DNA of 64,000 nt from Pseudoflavitalea sp. G-6-1-2 (GCF_012927185.1 NZ_JABBGB010000002.1:620001-684000), one strand, 5' to 3'. Shown: positions 45,601 through 54,887, counted from the stretch's first letter. Notes: generated by a model from the sequence alone, not told the origin. A program made the numbers and translations.

Positions 45601-46226
45601 TTCCGCTCGATTCGTTGATAGCCTGTAGAGATGGTGACAGTTTCCAGGGGTTTGTCGTTGAACTCGAGCGCCACATTCAAAGTAGTGGTTTCCTTTACCC
45701 TGAAAGTCTGGGAAGTGTAGTTCACAAAAGAGAAAGTAAGCTGGGCATTGGGATCGATAACAAAGTTGTACAAACCCTCACCATCGGCCTGAACAGTAGT
45801 GGCATTGCCTTTCTTCGGTTTTATCAGAATGGTGGCGCCTCCGAGACTGCTGCCATATTTGTCTGTAATTTTCCCTGAAACGATGATCGATTCAGGAGCT
45901 TTCTCCGAAGTATTGATGGCTTCAGATTTTTTGGTGATGATGATAGTGCCTTCAACCACACTGCAGTTGAGATCTGTTTTTTTGAAACATTGTTCCAGCG
46001 CTTTTTCCAGCGGAACATCCTTTACCTCGATGGTAATTTTTCTGGCTTCGGATAATATCTTTTCGGATACAACAACGTTGAATCCGGTTTGCTGAGAAAT
46101 GGAGCGGATCACTTCTTTCAGCGGCTGGTCCTTCATCGATAAAGTCACCAGCTTGTTGGTCTGCGCGGAGAGCCTTAGTGGTCCCAATAGCAGCAGTAAT
46201 GCAATCAATCGCGTTAGCTGTCTCAT
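42615..46226 (-). CDS. SusC/RagA TonB-dependent transporter with STN signalling domain
   Basis: A 1203-aa outer-membrane transporter. Order of domains: signal peptide (1-22), STN domain (about 25-105; KLVTLSMKDQPLKEVIRSISQQTGFNVVVSEKIL), carboxypeptidase-regulatory-like domain (about 118-200), plug (about 210-345; DKMLEGRVPGMTYMLNSGQAG, ATALYGVRAANGVIVITTKRG) and the beta-barrel, ending RPEYTLNVSFVF. The STN domain passes the substrate signal to the FecR anti-sigma encoded just upstream. It is the transport partner of the SusD lipoprotein next to it. The start ATG follows a 99-base gap from the FecR stop, so an internal promoter is possible, although I see no clear TAnnTTTG box there. Confidence 0.96.
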   Translation of the reverse strand: MRQLTRLIALLLLLGPLRLSAQTNKLVTLSMKDQPLKEVIRSISQQTGFNVVVSEKILSEARKITIEVKDVPLEKALEQCFKKTDLNCSVVEGTIIITKKSEAINTSEKAPESIIVSGKITDKYGSSLGGATILIKPKKGNATTVQADGEGLYNFVIDPNAQLTFSFVNYTSQTFRVKETTTLNVALEFNDKPLETVTISTGYQRIERKYNTGSVTTLKMDSVILPGVSTVDKMLEGRVPGMTYMLNSGQAGAVPRLRVRGTSTYLGSQEPLWVVDGIVRVDPVNIPANKINDLDFVNLIGNAISGINPNDIEQIDVLKDAAATALYGVRAANGVIVITTKRGKPGPPTVRYDGNVSLQRRPRYTDRNVYMMNSIERVAASRELIEKQMAFNGVPVGYEKAILDYYNGDIDYETYMNAVNKAETVNTDWLGIITQDVVKTSHNISVSGGNQVSRYIASIGFTNDPGVTKREFFKRYNASIGFDVDYKKFKGRIDLVTNKTDRRYTPASVGILDYAYGTSRAIPLYNDDGSLYFYPTRDSRDNRIYLRPSMNVVNEMNRSGNTQDGAETMLSASAEYEFLPDLVFRGSGSYTFNNTEQETWFEEKTNYMDLQRGMDYGDPRLDPAPFGGQLQQATTRMRTYLLRGELQYKRYLDKQGLHLLNLQGGAELSSSKHNSIEQTRRGYYPERGYTFAAYNPADFPGYTSWVAANRATISERLSNLVSMMGSAMYIYNDRYVITLQGRSDYSNSFGNRSNEKFLPNWTISGRWNMQNDLFRNSKSIDLMALTLSYGTSGNIPANQTPYTIIKKDIYNSAFQSFMSSIQAYPNPNLNWEKTSDYGVGLAFSLFKNKLSGSVNYFYKRTTNTFVTKKVSQMNGITEYTVNGGILENKGVEVSLNYTPVTGSVGKDGKRGFTWRIDPQLGQVFNRLLSAAVNNRASALVDPRSITYQQYLGGSIVIDGKAINTFYSYRFKGLDNTGMPVFYGAELENAAELKEKYSKMNREEVMNAVMVESGRRVPVLQGSVSNYFSYRNWGLNMNITYSVGNKIRLLQLASGRYSNFRPSSQQNLRKEFLNRWRYPGDEQFTNIPGLNGSAGNPLISDGSGSSYDGPVFAQNYYQMYDFSDLRVVSGDYVKLASVTLKYLFSREFCSRIKAKSGSIGFTGTNLFTLASKALKGQDPSQSGFAPSINMSIRPEYTLNVSFVF

Positions 46227-46325
46227 TTTGGTAGCATCTGTTTGGTTCAGAATGGGGCATAGTGCTACGCCCGGTTGTTGACTTACCGGATAGGTTTAAT
46301 GATTGAGTGCTGTTGGGATGGATGA

Positions 46326-47489
46326 TTAATCTATCGCCTTAACCTTTAAATTTCTGCCTTCTATTGCAAGCTGTACGTTGCCATTGGCCTGCAAGGCTTT
46401 GATAACAGCGGACAAGGTGCTGTTGCGTTTTATGATCACAAAGAATTTATCTTTCGGGGCTGGTCCTTCATATGTAACAGTCAGATCGTACCACCTGGAA
46501 AGCTGGCGTAAGATGGTGGGAAGATCGGCGCTTTCAAAATGGAAGAATCCGTTCTTCCAGGCCATCACTTCTTCTGTATTGATTCCTTTCTTTACTGTCA
46601 GTTCTCCGTTGCTGCCGGTTGATGATTGCTCGCCGGGTACCAGTTTCACCATGCTGTTGTTGCTGCTGACCTTTACGCCACCTTCCAATAATGTGGTAAC
46701 GGGGTACGGTTCGTCGGAATATGCGTTGATATTGAAATGTGTTCCTGTTACTTCTATCTGCTGATCATTGGCTTTCACAATGAACGGCAGTTCTTTATTC
46801 TTAGCCACTTCAAAATATGCTTCGCCGGTAATGGTCACTTCGCGTTTGCCATCGGTGAATACCGTAGGATAGGTAATGCTCGATGCCGTGTTGAGCCATA
46901 CATGGGTTCCGTCTGGAAGCTGCAATTCATACTGCGTTCCCCGGGGCGTGTAGAGCGTGTGCAGCTCAGGGGCTTTTGTGCTTACATCGTAATTCAGTTT
47001 ACCATTCTCATTATCGATGCTGAGGCCGTTTTGCTGAACTATCTTTCCATGGGCACTGTCGAGCATGATCTCTTTGCCATCTGCCATTTTCAGGATTGCG
47101 CGGTCTGTATGCTGTGGAACGGGATCATCAGAAAATGCCACTGTTGTTACATCCACTTTCTGATCTGCTTTGAAGAAGTACCGGTATCCCACTACAGAAC
47201 AGGCGATGAGGAGCACTGCTGCCGCCACTTGCCATTTCCAGCCAAACCTGCGGCGTGGCAGCATTTCAACAACATTTGCAGACCGGAGTTGTTGCAGCAG
47301 TTCTGCATACATTTCATCTTTCAGATTGTCCTTCTCCCCTGCTTTCATCGATGCAAAAGGATCGCTGTGCTTCGTTTTATCCAGATAATCGAAATAAGCT
47401 TCCACAAAGCGGATCTCCGCTTCGGTGGCCTGGCCTCTTTCGTATCTTTTCAGCAATTCCTGGAAATATTTTCCATCATTCTCATGCAT
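46326..47489 (-). CDS. FecR-type anti-sigma factor
   Basis: A 387-aa inner-membrane protein. The N-terminal cytoplasmic domain binds the sigma factor (residues about 1-80, FQELLKRYERGQATEAEIRFVEAYFD), a transmembrane helix is at about 86-106, and the periplasmic FecR domain follows (TPRGTQYELQLPDGTHVWLNTASSITYP at about 189-216; GEAYFEVAKN; LLEGGVKVSS), with a DUF4974/STN-like end (LPTILRQLSRWYDLTVTYEG). It holds the ECF sigma inactive until the STN domain of the SusC protein signals. It lies 68 bases after the sigma gene. Confidence 0.95.
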   Translation of the reverse strand: MHENDGKYFQELLKRYERGQATEAEIRFVEAYFDYLDKTKHSDPFASMKAGEKDNLKDEMYAELLQQLRSANVVEMLPRRRFGWKWQVAAAVLLIACSVVGYRYFFKADQKVDVTTVAFSDDPVPQHTDRAILKMADGKEIMLDSAHGKIVQQNGLSIDNENGKLNYDVSTKAPELHTLYTPRGTQYELQLPDGTHVWLNTASSITYPTVFTDGKREVTITGEAYFEVAKNKELPFIVKANDQQIEVTGTHFNINAYSDEPYPVTTLLEGGVKVSSNNSMVKLVPGEQSSTGSNGELTVKKGINTEEVMAWKNGFFHFESADLPTILRQLSRWYDLTVTYEGPAPKDKFFVIIKRNSTLSAVIKALQANGNVQLAIEGRNLKVKAID

Positions 47490-47557
47490 ACACAGCGCTG
47501 TTTAGTATGATGTCACATAAACTTTTGCGGTTTCCCGAAAAAAGCGACAATATTTTT

Positions 47558-48145
47558 TTAGGATTTTAAATGAGTGGTACTGCTCACCATAATCATTACC
47601 ATCATCAGATGGCTGAGCCAGGTGCGCAGGTGTTGACTGGTGAGACTGATATTGTTCTGAACTGTTTTGAGGCTAAGGTTCATTTCGATGGCGATCTCTC
47701 TGGCAGAGAGCTGTTCAAAATAATATTTAACGAAGATCTGACGACGCTTTTCGGGCAGGGCCGCAATCCAGGCATCGAGCAGTTTGAGATAATCGCGCAT
47801 GTTCACCTGATTGTCTGCCTCGAAGGGAGAATAGAGAGCGGTCTGGAATTCGTCGAGCAGACTGGTGCTTTTGTTGCGATTGATGTAGTTGATTGTTTTG
47901 AAGCGGATGGCTTTTTCGAGGTAGGCAGGAAGATGATCGATGGAAAGTGCGGAGCGGCGTTTCCATATGTCCATCAGTACATCCTGAACTATTTCCTTGG
48001 CCGGACCGTTATCATTCAGCTTTCTGTAGGCCGAACGATACAGCTGCTCCCAGTAGCGGTTGTAAATTTCGGTGAACGCCTTTTCTTCATCGTGTTGGAG
48101 GCATTCAAGCAGCTGGGCATCGGAATATGTCTGGTAATTGGCCAA
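47558..48145 (-). CDS. ECF RNA polymerase sigma factor of the FecR/SusC operon
   Basis: A 195-aa sigma-70 family factor. The start is TTG at 48145; no ATG lies between it and the upstream in-frame stop, and the N-terminus YSDAQLLECLQHDEEKAFTEIYNRYWEQLYRSAYRKL is the normal family start, so the TTG start is likely. Region 2 contains AKEIVQDVLMDIWKRRSAL; region 4 is LPEKRRQIFVKYYFEQLSAREIAIEMNLSLKTVQNNISLTSQHLRTWL. A short hydrophobic C-terminus (LMMVMIMVSS) is seen, usual for this group. It directs transcription of this uptake operon when FecR releases it. Confidence 0.95.
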   Translation of the reverse strand: MANYQTYSDAQLLECLQHDEEKAFTEIYNRYWEQLYRSAYRKLNDNGPAKEIVQDVLMDIWKRRSALSIDHLPAYLEKAIRFKTINYINRNKSTSLLDEFQTALYSPFEADNQVNMRDYLKLLDAWIAALPEKRRQIFVKYYFEQLSAREIAIEMNLSLKTVQNNISLTSQHLRTWLSHLMMVMIMVSSTTHLKS

Positions 48146-48255
48146 AACGTATAGGGTAAATGAAGCAGCTTACGGTGATTGAGACCGTTTGGTAGCAGGG
48201 TCAATTTTCGACAAATTAGGATTTTTATTTTTACAGGCATTCAAAAAATACATGG

Positions 48256-48705
48256 ATGAGCAGCAACCTAAGCATTTCGGAACAGGTAATCATCGATGCA
48301 ATGCCGGCAAAAGTATGGCGCACATTAACTGTACCGGAATCGATGATCCGGTGGATGGGCGACCCCGAAATGGCTATCAGCATACAGACCAGCTGGGAAC
48401 TGAACACTCCCATCGAGATCAGCGGCCACCATCATGGTAAGTTCGTCAATTACGGAACCATACTGGCTTTCGAGCCGGATAAACAGCTCAGTTACAGTCA
48501 CCTCAGTTCATCATCCCGGCTTCCGCACCTGCCGGAGAATTTTTGCATTCTGCATTTTACCCTCCACCAACAGGATGGTAAAACTTTGCTCAGTCTCCAC
48601 ATCGGGAATTTCCAGAACGACATCATATTCAAACACCTTCGGTTTTATTGGAGAACTGCCCTTGTGAAAATCAAAAGGCAGGTGGAATCGGAGGTTGATG
48701 TTTAA
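48256..48705 (+). CDS. SRPBCC/AHSA1-like small-ligand or polyketide-cyclase-fold protein
   Basis: A 149-aa protein with the START/SRPBCC pattern: SEQVIIDAMPAKVWRTLTVPESMIRWMGDP at the N-terminus (the conserved PAKVW..LT.P..I..W), SWELNTPIEISGHHHGKFVNYGTILAFEPDKQLSYSHLSS, and a final helix FIGELP-equivalent FYWRTALVKIKRQVE. It resembles AHSA1-type proteins used in ligand binding or unknown pathways. It is divergently oriented to the sigma-factor gene with a 110-base gap. Function unknown. Confidence 0.8.
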   Translation: MSSNLSISEQVIIDAMPAKVWRTLTVPESMIRWMGDPEMAISIQTSWELNTPIEISGHHHGKFVNYGTILAFEPDKQLSYSHLSSSSRLPHLPENFCILHFTLHQQDGKTLLSLHIGNFQNDIIFKHLRFYWRTALVKIKRQVESEVDV

Positions 48706-48746
48706 AACTTAATCCCCATAATTTTCCGTAAAGTGCCGTTGGTAGT

Positions 48747-48754
48747 TACATTTG
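48747..48754 (+). promoter_or_regulatory. Candidate promoter -7 box TACATTTG before the UlaG-like gene
   Basis: TACATTTG fits the Bacteroidota -7 consensus TAnnTTTG and lies 43 bases before the ATG at 48798. The upstream -33 element is poor (TTTTCC about 19 bases before), so strength is uncertain. Confidence 0.5.
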
Positions 48755-48797
48755 CGCTTTCTAACGACTGTATTTTTCATTCAACAGCACAAAGACT

Positions 48798-49478
48798 ATG
48801 AAAGCGAAATTCCTGGGACAGAACTGTTTTCTCTTCAGCTATAATGGCAAGAACATACTTACAGATCCTTTCTATAATATTCAGCGCGCGGCATCCGGCT
48901 TCGATATTGCGGCACAACGAATCGATTATGTGCTTATCACGCATGCGCACGGAGACCATATCGCAGATGTGAAAGAAGTGCTGGAACATCATCCCGGGGC
49001 CACCATCATTGGTGTGCCGGAGATCTGCGATCACTTCAATCACAAAAACTACGTAGATCTTAACTTTAGCGGAACGCTTCAAATCGATGACCTGAAAATA
49101 TCCATGGTGCCGGCGATGCACACCAGTTCTTTCCCCGATGGAAGTTACGGTGGTGTAGCAGCGGGATATATCTTTCAACTGAATAACCAGAATATCTATT
49201 TCGCAGGAGACACAGGCATTATGGCCGACATGAACTGGTTCAGCGAATACTACGGACCACTCGCAGTATCCATTCTTCCCGTTGGCGGTCATTACACCAT
49301 GTGCGCAGCAAAGGCAGCATACGCCGCAGCCAAAATGCTGAAAACAAAAAAAGTGATCGCCTGCCATTTCGATACCTTCCCTCCTATTAAAGTAGACCAC
49401 GAAGAAGCGAAGCAGCAATTTGCAGCGAGAAATATTCCGTTTGTACTTCCTGCACTGGGAGAAGAGATTTCGTTGTAA
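48798..49478 (+). CDS. UlaG-like metal-dependent hydrolase (UPF0173 family)
   Basis: A 226-aa metallo-beta-lactamase-fold protein. The metal-binding HAHGDH motif is at residues 49-54 (H49, H51, D53, H54), the family blocks MHTSSFPDG and YFAGDTGIMADM follow, and the C-terminal histidine is in VIACHFDTFPPI. The whole length and order match UPF0173-type metal-dependent hydrolases, probable cytoplasmic enzymes of unknown substrate. There is no signal peptide. A terminator lies shortly after the stop. Confidence 0.93.
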   Translation: MKAKFLGQNCFLFSYNGKNILTDPFYNIQRAASGFDIAAQRIDYVLITHAHGDHIADVKEVLEHHPGATIIGVPEICDHFNHKNYVDLNFSGTLQIDDLKISMVPAMHTSSFPDGSYGGVAAGYIFQLNNQNIYFAGDTGIMADMNWFSEYYGPLAVSILPVGGHYTMCAAKAAYAAAKMLKTKKVIACHFDTFPPIKVDHEEAKQQFAARNIPFVLPALGEEISL

Positions 49479-49509
49479 TAAACCGATACATACTTCAGCA
49501 AATTATTCA

Positions 49510-49536
49510 GGCGGTCCGGGTGGCCGCCTTTTTATT
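49510..49536 (+). terminator. Rho-independent terminator after the UlaG-like gene
   Basis: GGCGG (49510-49514) and CCGCC (49524-49528) form the stem, extended by CC/GG inside with a bulge, followed by TTTTTATT. It starts 32 bases after the stop codon at 49478. Confidence 0.85.
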
Positions 49537-50161
49537 GCAGCAATATCAACTAACCATATATTAACCTTCGGTAACTGCATATTTGCAGAAGACGGTAATG
49601 AACGGCTGTTACGCGCACTCCATCTGCATTTCATCAATATGCAAACTAATGCATACCAGGTTCAGACTGTATGCGATACACGGTTATATGTACAGACTGC
49701 ATCAGGGATATGCAAATATTAACAGTAACAATTCATCGTTCAACAGAAAAGTTAAAATTCATTAGAATCGTATCAGATTAGGTTAAAAACCGTGCTATGA
49801 TTTTTTTCTTCTGAACCTAGATTTGTTGAAACAAAACTGACTGAATACACATCAACGAAAAGCGTGTACCCAACACCGTTTGTTCGTTTTTCAATTGCAG
49901 CAGCCAATCATCAACATATAATTTAAATAACATCGGCGCAAACCTGAAGCATACGTTGCATGCAGGCAGGGATTGACTTGTGCTAACAGTAAAGTTCAGC
50001 AACAGGATGCATGTGCAAAACAGCGTCCAGGCAATTTATTGCTATAGTCATATGAGCCCTCACAAAAATTACCGTTCAACATTAAACTGGTACGAGGCCT
50101 CTGCTGCCTTGTAAACGGCAACAAACACGGATTAACTTAAAAACTAAAAACCAAACACTGT
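49537..50161. other. Gene-free region of about 625 bp upstream of the second SusC gene
   Basis: I see no convincing gene here; short ORFs have no family features and poor composition. The region is AT-rich. A possible -7 box TAGATTTG is at 49818-49825 on the plus strand, but no TTG/TTTG stands 19-21 bases upstream of it. If it is active the SusC leader would be about 330 bases long. Several near-repeats of ATGCAAA/ATGCATA occur at about 49625-49715, and an inverted repeat TTTGTT/AACAAA lies next to the box. No riboswitch was recognised. Confidence 0.6.
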
Positions 50162-53100
50162 ATGAGAACGATTGCTTCTCTTATGACGGTATTCTTGCTA
50201 TCCGTCACGGTAGCCTTTGGCCAGGCAAAAAAAGTATCAGGCCAGGTAAAAGATGAGAAGGGAGATCCTGTTCCTTTCGCATCTGTAAAGGTAAAAGGCA
50301 AACCAACGGGCGTCTCCGCGGATGCCACCGGCTATTTCACCATCGAGATCGGTGAAGCAGAAGCCACACTGCTGGTATCTTCTCAGGGTTTCACTGCCAA
50401 AGAGTATCCTGTAAGCGGTACCAAATTTCTTGAACTGGCATTAACCAGAAACCCAAATGAATTGCAGGAAGTTGTTGTAAACTCCGCACTGGGTATAAAA
50501 AGAAGCAAAAACAAACTGCCATATGCGGCACAGGTTGTAGCAGGTGAAGATCTCTCCAGATCGAGATCATCCAACTTCCTGAGCAACCTCTCCGGCCGTG
50601 CAGCTGGTCTGGAAATCAGACAGAGCAATACACTCGGCGGATCTACCAACGTGGTACTTCGTGGCAACAAAACTGTTACCGGCAACAACCAGGCGCTGTT
50701 TGTGGTGGATGGAGTTCCTTACGACAACACTTCATTGGCATCCGGTGGTCAGCGTAACGGTACCGGTGGATACGATTATGGTAATGCAGCCGCAGATATC
50801 AACCCCGACGACATCGAGTCTGTTACCATCCTGAAAGGACCTGCAGCTTCTGCCCTTTACGGATCGAGAGGTTTCAATGGAGTGGTGATGATCACTACCA
50901 AAAAACCAACAAGAGGCCTCGGTATCACAGTAAACAGCAGCATCACCGGCGTCTCTATCGACAAAAGCACTTTCCCCAAATACCAGAACGAATATGGAGC
51001 TGGTTATGGCGCAGGCTACTATGAAGACCCCAGCGGATACTTCTTCTACAGAGATGTAAACGGTGACGGCATTAAAGATCTGGTTACACCCACCAGTGAA
51101 GACGCTTCATTCGGAGCAGCTTTCAACAAAGACCTGATGGTGTATCAGTGGGATGCATTCGACCCTGCTTCTCCCAACTACAAAAAAGCAAAACCCTGGC
51201 TCGCTGCCAAGAACGGCCCCATCGCATTCTTCGAAAGCCCTGTTAACTTCAACAACAGCGTTTTCCTCGAAGGAGGCAGCGACAAAGGCACATTCAAAAT
51301 GGGCTATACCCGTAACGACGATAAAGGTATTCTGCCAAACAGCAAGATCACCAAAGACCTCGTTAACTTCGGCGCTACTTACAACGTTACTGATAAACTC
51401 ACTGCATCGTTCAACCTGAACTATAACAAGGTTAACGGCAGAGGCAGATATGGAACCGGTTACTCACAGGCCGACAACCAGGTAACCAACTTCCGCACAT
51501 ACTGGCAAACAAACGTAGACCTGCTCGAACTGAAAGATGCTTACTTCAGAAACAGAAAGAACATCACCTGGAACTGGGCTGATCCCAACGATCTGAGAGC
51601 CATCTACGTGAACAACCCATACTTCGCTGTATACGAGAACTATGAGGTGGATTCGAGAAACAGGTACTTCGGCAATGCATCACTCAATTACAAGATCACC
51701 GACTGGCTGAATGTAATGGGCCGCATTTCTACCGACACCTACGATGAAATTCAGGAAGAAAGAAGAGCCATCGGAAGCAGCGGTGTTGCCAACTATCGCC
51801 GCAACAACCGTTTCAGAAGAGAAATGAACTACGATCTGATGCTCTCTTTCGACAAGAACATCACCAACGATATCAACATCAAAGCACTGGCAGGGACCAA
51901 TATCCGAACAGAGAAATTCTCATCCATCTTCGCCCAAACCAACGGAGGGCTGGTGGTTCCCCGCTTATACACCCTGAACAATTCCAAGAATAACCCGGTG
52001 CCTCCTACAGAAACTTATTGGGAAAGAGAAACAGACGGTTACTTTGCTTCCGCTACTGTAGGTTATCAGGATTTCCTCACATTGGATGCGACAATCAGAA
52101 GAGATGCTTCTTCTACGCTTCCTCCGGGACACAACGTATACTACTATCCTTCCGTTTCAACAGGCTTCATTTTCTCCAATCTGATGAAATCGGTCAACTG
52201 GCTTTCTTACGGTAAACTGAGAGCAGGTTATGCAGAAGTAGGTAATGATGCGCCGGTATACAGTGTGAACAACACTTACACAAGCGTGGCATCGTTCGGG
52301 GGACAAACATTGTTCAGTGTATCAGGTACCAGCAACAACCTTAACCTCCGACTGGAAAGAAACAAATCGTACGAAGCAGGTCTGGAAATGAGTTTCCTGA
52401 AAAGCAGAGTGGGCTTCGATGTCACCTACTATAATGCCCGTTCATTCGATCAGGTGATTCCTGTAACCATTTCAAGAGCTACCGGATACGACGCTGTATT
52501 CCTTAACTCAGGTATCGTAGACAACAAGGGTATCGAATTGTCTATGTTCGGCACACCGGTTAAGACCAGCAATTTCTCCTGGAACATTGCGCTCAACTGG
52601 AGCCAGAACCGGAATAAAGTGGTAACGCTTTACAGAGATCCATCGGGCAACGAAATCGAAAACCATACGCTCGGAAACATGCAGCAGGCAACTATCAACG
52701 TTGCACTGGGTCAGCCTTATGGCGTGATCAAAGGAAAAGATTATGTGTACTATGGCGATCCTGAAGGATTGAAAAGAGACCCTGCTATGCGCATGGTAGA
52801 TGCAAGCGGACGTTATCTGCAAACTGAAAGCAGCAATCATATCATCGGAAATGCCAATCCAAACTGGATCGGCGGTATCTCCAACTCATTCCGTTACCAG
52901 AATTTCTCATTCAGCTTCCTCATCGATATCAGACAGGGTGGCGATGTGTATTCTCTCGATCAGGCATACGGAATGTCATCAGGATTGTATCCTGAAACTG
53001 CAGGCCTCAACGATCAGGGCAAACCTGTTCGCAACACTCTTGCAGAGGGCGGTGGCTTCATCAGACCCGGTGTAACAGCAGACGGAAAGCCTAACACTAA

Positions 53101-53416
53101 ACGTGTAAGTGCACTGAACTCAAACGCATTCGGATACAATGCAGCTCCTACAGCCGCATTCGTATACGATGCCAGCTACGTAAAACTGAGAGAAGTATCT
53201 TTCTCTTACAGCATGCCTAAAAGCATCGTAGCCAAACTCAAACCTTTCAAAGCACTTGACTTTGCACTGGTAGGAAGGAATCTCTGGATCATGCACAAGA
53301 ACCTGCCATACTCCGACCCTGAAGAGAACTACGGAGCAGGAAACATCCAGGGATATCAGGGTAATGGTTATCCGGCTCAAAGAACCATCACCTTCAATGT
53401 AAAAATGAAGTTCTAA
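50162..53416 (+). CDS. SusC/RagA TonB-dependent outer-membrane transporter (no STN domain)
   Basis: A 1084-aa outer-membrane protein. Signal peptide (MRTIASLMTVFLLSVTVAFGQ), then carboxypeptidase-regulatory-like domain (about 25-105; VSGQVKDEKGDPVPFASVKVKG), plug (about 110-240; LPYAAQVVAGEDLSRSRSSNFLSNLSGRAAGLEI; GPAASALYGSRGFNGVVMITTKK) and beta-barrel with the C-terminal pattern GYPAQRTITFNVKMKF. There is no STN domain and no sigma/anti-sigma pair next to it, so control differs from the other SusC in this window. The partner SusD gene begins 19 bases later. Confidence 0.96.
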   Translation: MRTIASLMTVFLLSVTVAFGQAKKVSGQVKDEKGDPVPFASVKVKGKPTGVSADATGYFTIEIGEAEATLLVSSQGFTAKEYPVSGTKFLELALTRNPNELQEVVVNSALGIKRSKNKLPYAAQVVAGEDLSRSRSSNFLSNLSGRAAGLEIRQSNTLGGSTNVVLRGNKTVTGNNQALFVVDGVPYDNTSLASGGQRNGTGGYDYGNAAADINPDDIESVTILKGPAASALYGSRGFNGVVMITTKKPTRGLGITVNSSITGVSIDKSTFPKYQNEYGAGYGAGYYEDPSGYFFYRDVNGDGIKDLVTPTSEDASFGAAFNKDLMVYQWDAFDPASPNYKKAKPWLAAKNGPIAFFESPVNFNNSVFLEGGSDKGTFKMGYTRNDDKGILPNSKITKDLVNFGATYNVTDKLTASFNLNYNKVNGRGRYGTGYSQADNQVTNFRTYWQTNVDLLELKDAYFRNRKNITWNWADPNDLRAIYVNNPYFAVYENYEVDSRNRYFGNASLNYKITDWLNVMGRISTDTYDEIQEERRAIGSSGVANYRRNNRFRREMNYDLMLSFDKNITNDINIKALAGTNIRTEKFSSIFAQTNGGLVVPRLYTLNNSKNNPVPPTETYWERETDGYFASATVGYQDFLTLDATIRRDASSTLPPGHNVYYYPSVSTGFIFSNLMKSVNWLSYGKLRAGYAEVGNDAPVYSVNNTYTSVASFGGQTLFSVSGTSNNLNLRLERNKSYEAGLEMSFLKSRVGFDVTYYNARSFDQVIPVTISRATGYDAVFLNSGIVDNKGIELSMFGTPVKTSNFSWNIALNWSQNRNKVVTLYRDPSGNEIENHTLGNMQQATINVALGQPYGVIKGKDYVYYGDPEGLKRDPAMRMVDASGRYLQTESSNHIIGNANPNWIGGISNSFRYQNFSFSFLIDIRQGGDVYSLDQAYGMSSGLYPETAGLNDQGKPVRNTLAEGGGFIRPGVTADGKPNTKRVSALNSNAFGYNAAPTAAFVYDASYVKLREVSFSYSMPKSIVAKLKPFKALDFALVGRNLWIMHKNLPYSDPEENYGAGNIQGYQGNGYPAQRTITFNVKMKF

Positions 53417-53435
53417 TCAACACTAAAAATTCTTT

Positions 53436-54860
53436 ATGAAAAAAATAGGCATATTTTTCATAGGGTCTGCGCTGGCAGTTTCTTCCTGTACTAAAGACCT
53501 TACCAGTCTCAACAGGAACCCCAAAGCCGCAGAGGAAGTACCCTCCTATACACTGTTCTCCAATGCACAGTTAAACTTCGCCAACAACCACGCATCTCCC
53601 AGTGTGTTCACCAATTTATGGCGACTAATAGCACAACAATGGGCACAGACCACTTATAATACAGAATCCAATTACGATCTCGGCACCAACAATCTTCCAC
53701 AGGCCTGGTGGCACAATATGTATCGGGATGTATTGAAGAATCTGGAAGAATCCAGGAAACTCATACCGAACGATGTGTCTGATGCGGAAGTGAGAAAGAA
53801 TCAAATAGCTATTGTTGAGATCATGCAGGTGCTCACTTACCATTACATAGTGAGTGCGTTCGGAAATATCCCCTATACCGATGCATTGAAGCTCGATAAT
53901 GTGCAGCCAGCTTACGACGACGCAGCTGGTGTATACGCCAACCTGCTTGCAAGACTGAACACCGCTATTAACAACCTGAATACTTCAGCTGCCAGCTTCG
54001 GCAGTGCAGATCTGCTGTACAAAGGTGATGTTGCCAAATGGAAAAAGTTTGCCAACTCATTCAAAATAAAGATGGGCATGATGATGGCCGATTATGATGC
54101 CAACGCCGCAAAAGCAGCTGTAGAGCAGGGTGCAGCAGGCGCGTTCACTTCGAACAGCGATAACGCCATGTTCAAATTTCTTTCTACTACGCCCAACACA
54201 AACCCCGTATGGGTAAACCTGGTGCAAAGCGGAAGAAACGACTTCGTTCCCGCGAGCACACTCGTAAACAAGATGAACTCACTGTCTGATCCAAGGCTTC
54301 CTTTGTATTTCACAAAGGATGCAAGCAACAATTACAGTGGTGGCGTAATTGGAGAAAACAACACTTATGCAAACTACTCGCATTTTGCACCAGCCATCAC
54401 GGTGCCGGATTATCCAACATGGTTCATGGATTATGCAGAAGTGGAATTCTTACTGGCAGAAGCGGTTGAAAGAGGTTTCAATGTTTCCGGCACTGCCGCT
54501 GAACATTACGACAAAGCCATTACAGCTTCTATCCTTTTCTGGGGTGGATCACAGGCCGATGCAAACACTTACCTGGCCAATGCTGCCGTGAAATATTCAT
54601 CAGCAACCGGCACTTACAAACAGAAGATCGGTACACAAAAATGGATCGCATTATTTGAAAGAGGTTTCGATGCATGGACTGAATTCAGAAGGCTCGATTA
54701 TCCGGCTCTCGTAGCGCCGCCTACTGCATTAACTCCATTCCCTACCCGCTACACCTATCCGGTGAGCGAGCAAAACCTCAACAGAAAAAGCTATAACGCA
54801 GCTTCTGCCGCAATCGGCGGAGACCGTGTTGATGTTAAACTTTGGTTCGATAAGTTCTAG
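53436..54860 (+). CDS. SusD/RagB-family nutrient-binding lipoprotein (SusD-like_2 type)
   Basis: A 474-aa lipoprotein with lipobox cysteine C18 (VSSC) and an N-terminus TKDLTSLNRNPKAAEEVP. FTNLWRLIAQQWAQTTYNTESNYDL (about 60-85) and WWHNMYRDVLKNLEESRKLIP are characteristic of the SusD-like_2 group. The C-terminal RYTYPVSEQNLNRKSYNAA and KLWFDKF are typical. It works with the preceding SusC as the surface binding protein. Substrate unknown. Confidence 0.95.
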   Translation: MKKIGIFFIGSALAVSSCTKDLTSLNRNPKAAEEVPSYTLFSNAQLNFANNHASPSVFTNLWRLIAQQWAQTTYNTESNYDLGTNNLPQAWWHNMYRDVLKNLEESRKLIPNDVSDAEVRKNQIAIVEIMQVLTYHYIVSAFGNIPYTDALKLDNVQPAYDDAAGVYANLLARLNTAINNLNTSAASFGSADLLYKGDVAKWKKFANSFKIKMGMMMADYDANAAKAAVEQGAAGAFTSNSDNAMFKFLSTTPNTNPVWVNLVQSGRNDFVPASTLVNKMNSLSDPRLPLYFTKDASNNYSGGVIGENNTYANYSHFAPAITVPDYPTWFMDYAEVEFLLAEAVERGFNVSGTAAEHYDKAITASILFWGGSQADANTYLANAAVKYSSATGTYKQKIGTQKWIALFERGFDAWTEFRRLDYPALVAPPTALTPFPTRYTYPVSEQNLNRKSYNAASAAIGGDRVDVKLWFDKF

Positions 54861-54887
54861 TTACATAGGCGTCTAAACAGTGAATGG

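Noticed and set aside
49583-49765. 60-aa reading frame in the SusC upstream region
   Set aside because: Poor composition for a protein, no start signal and no recognisable motif.
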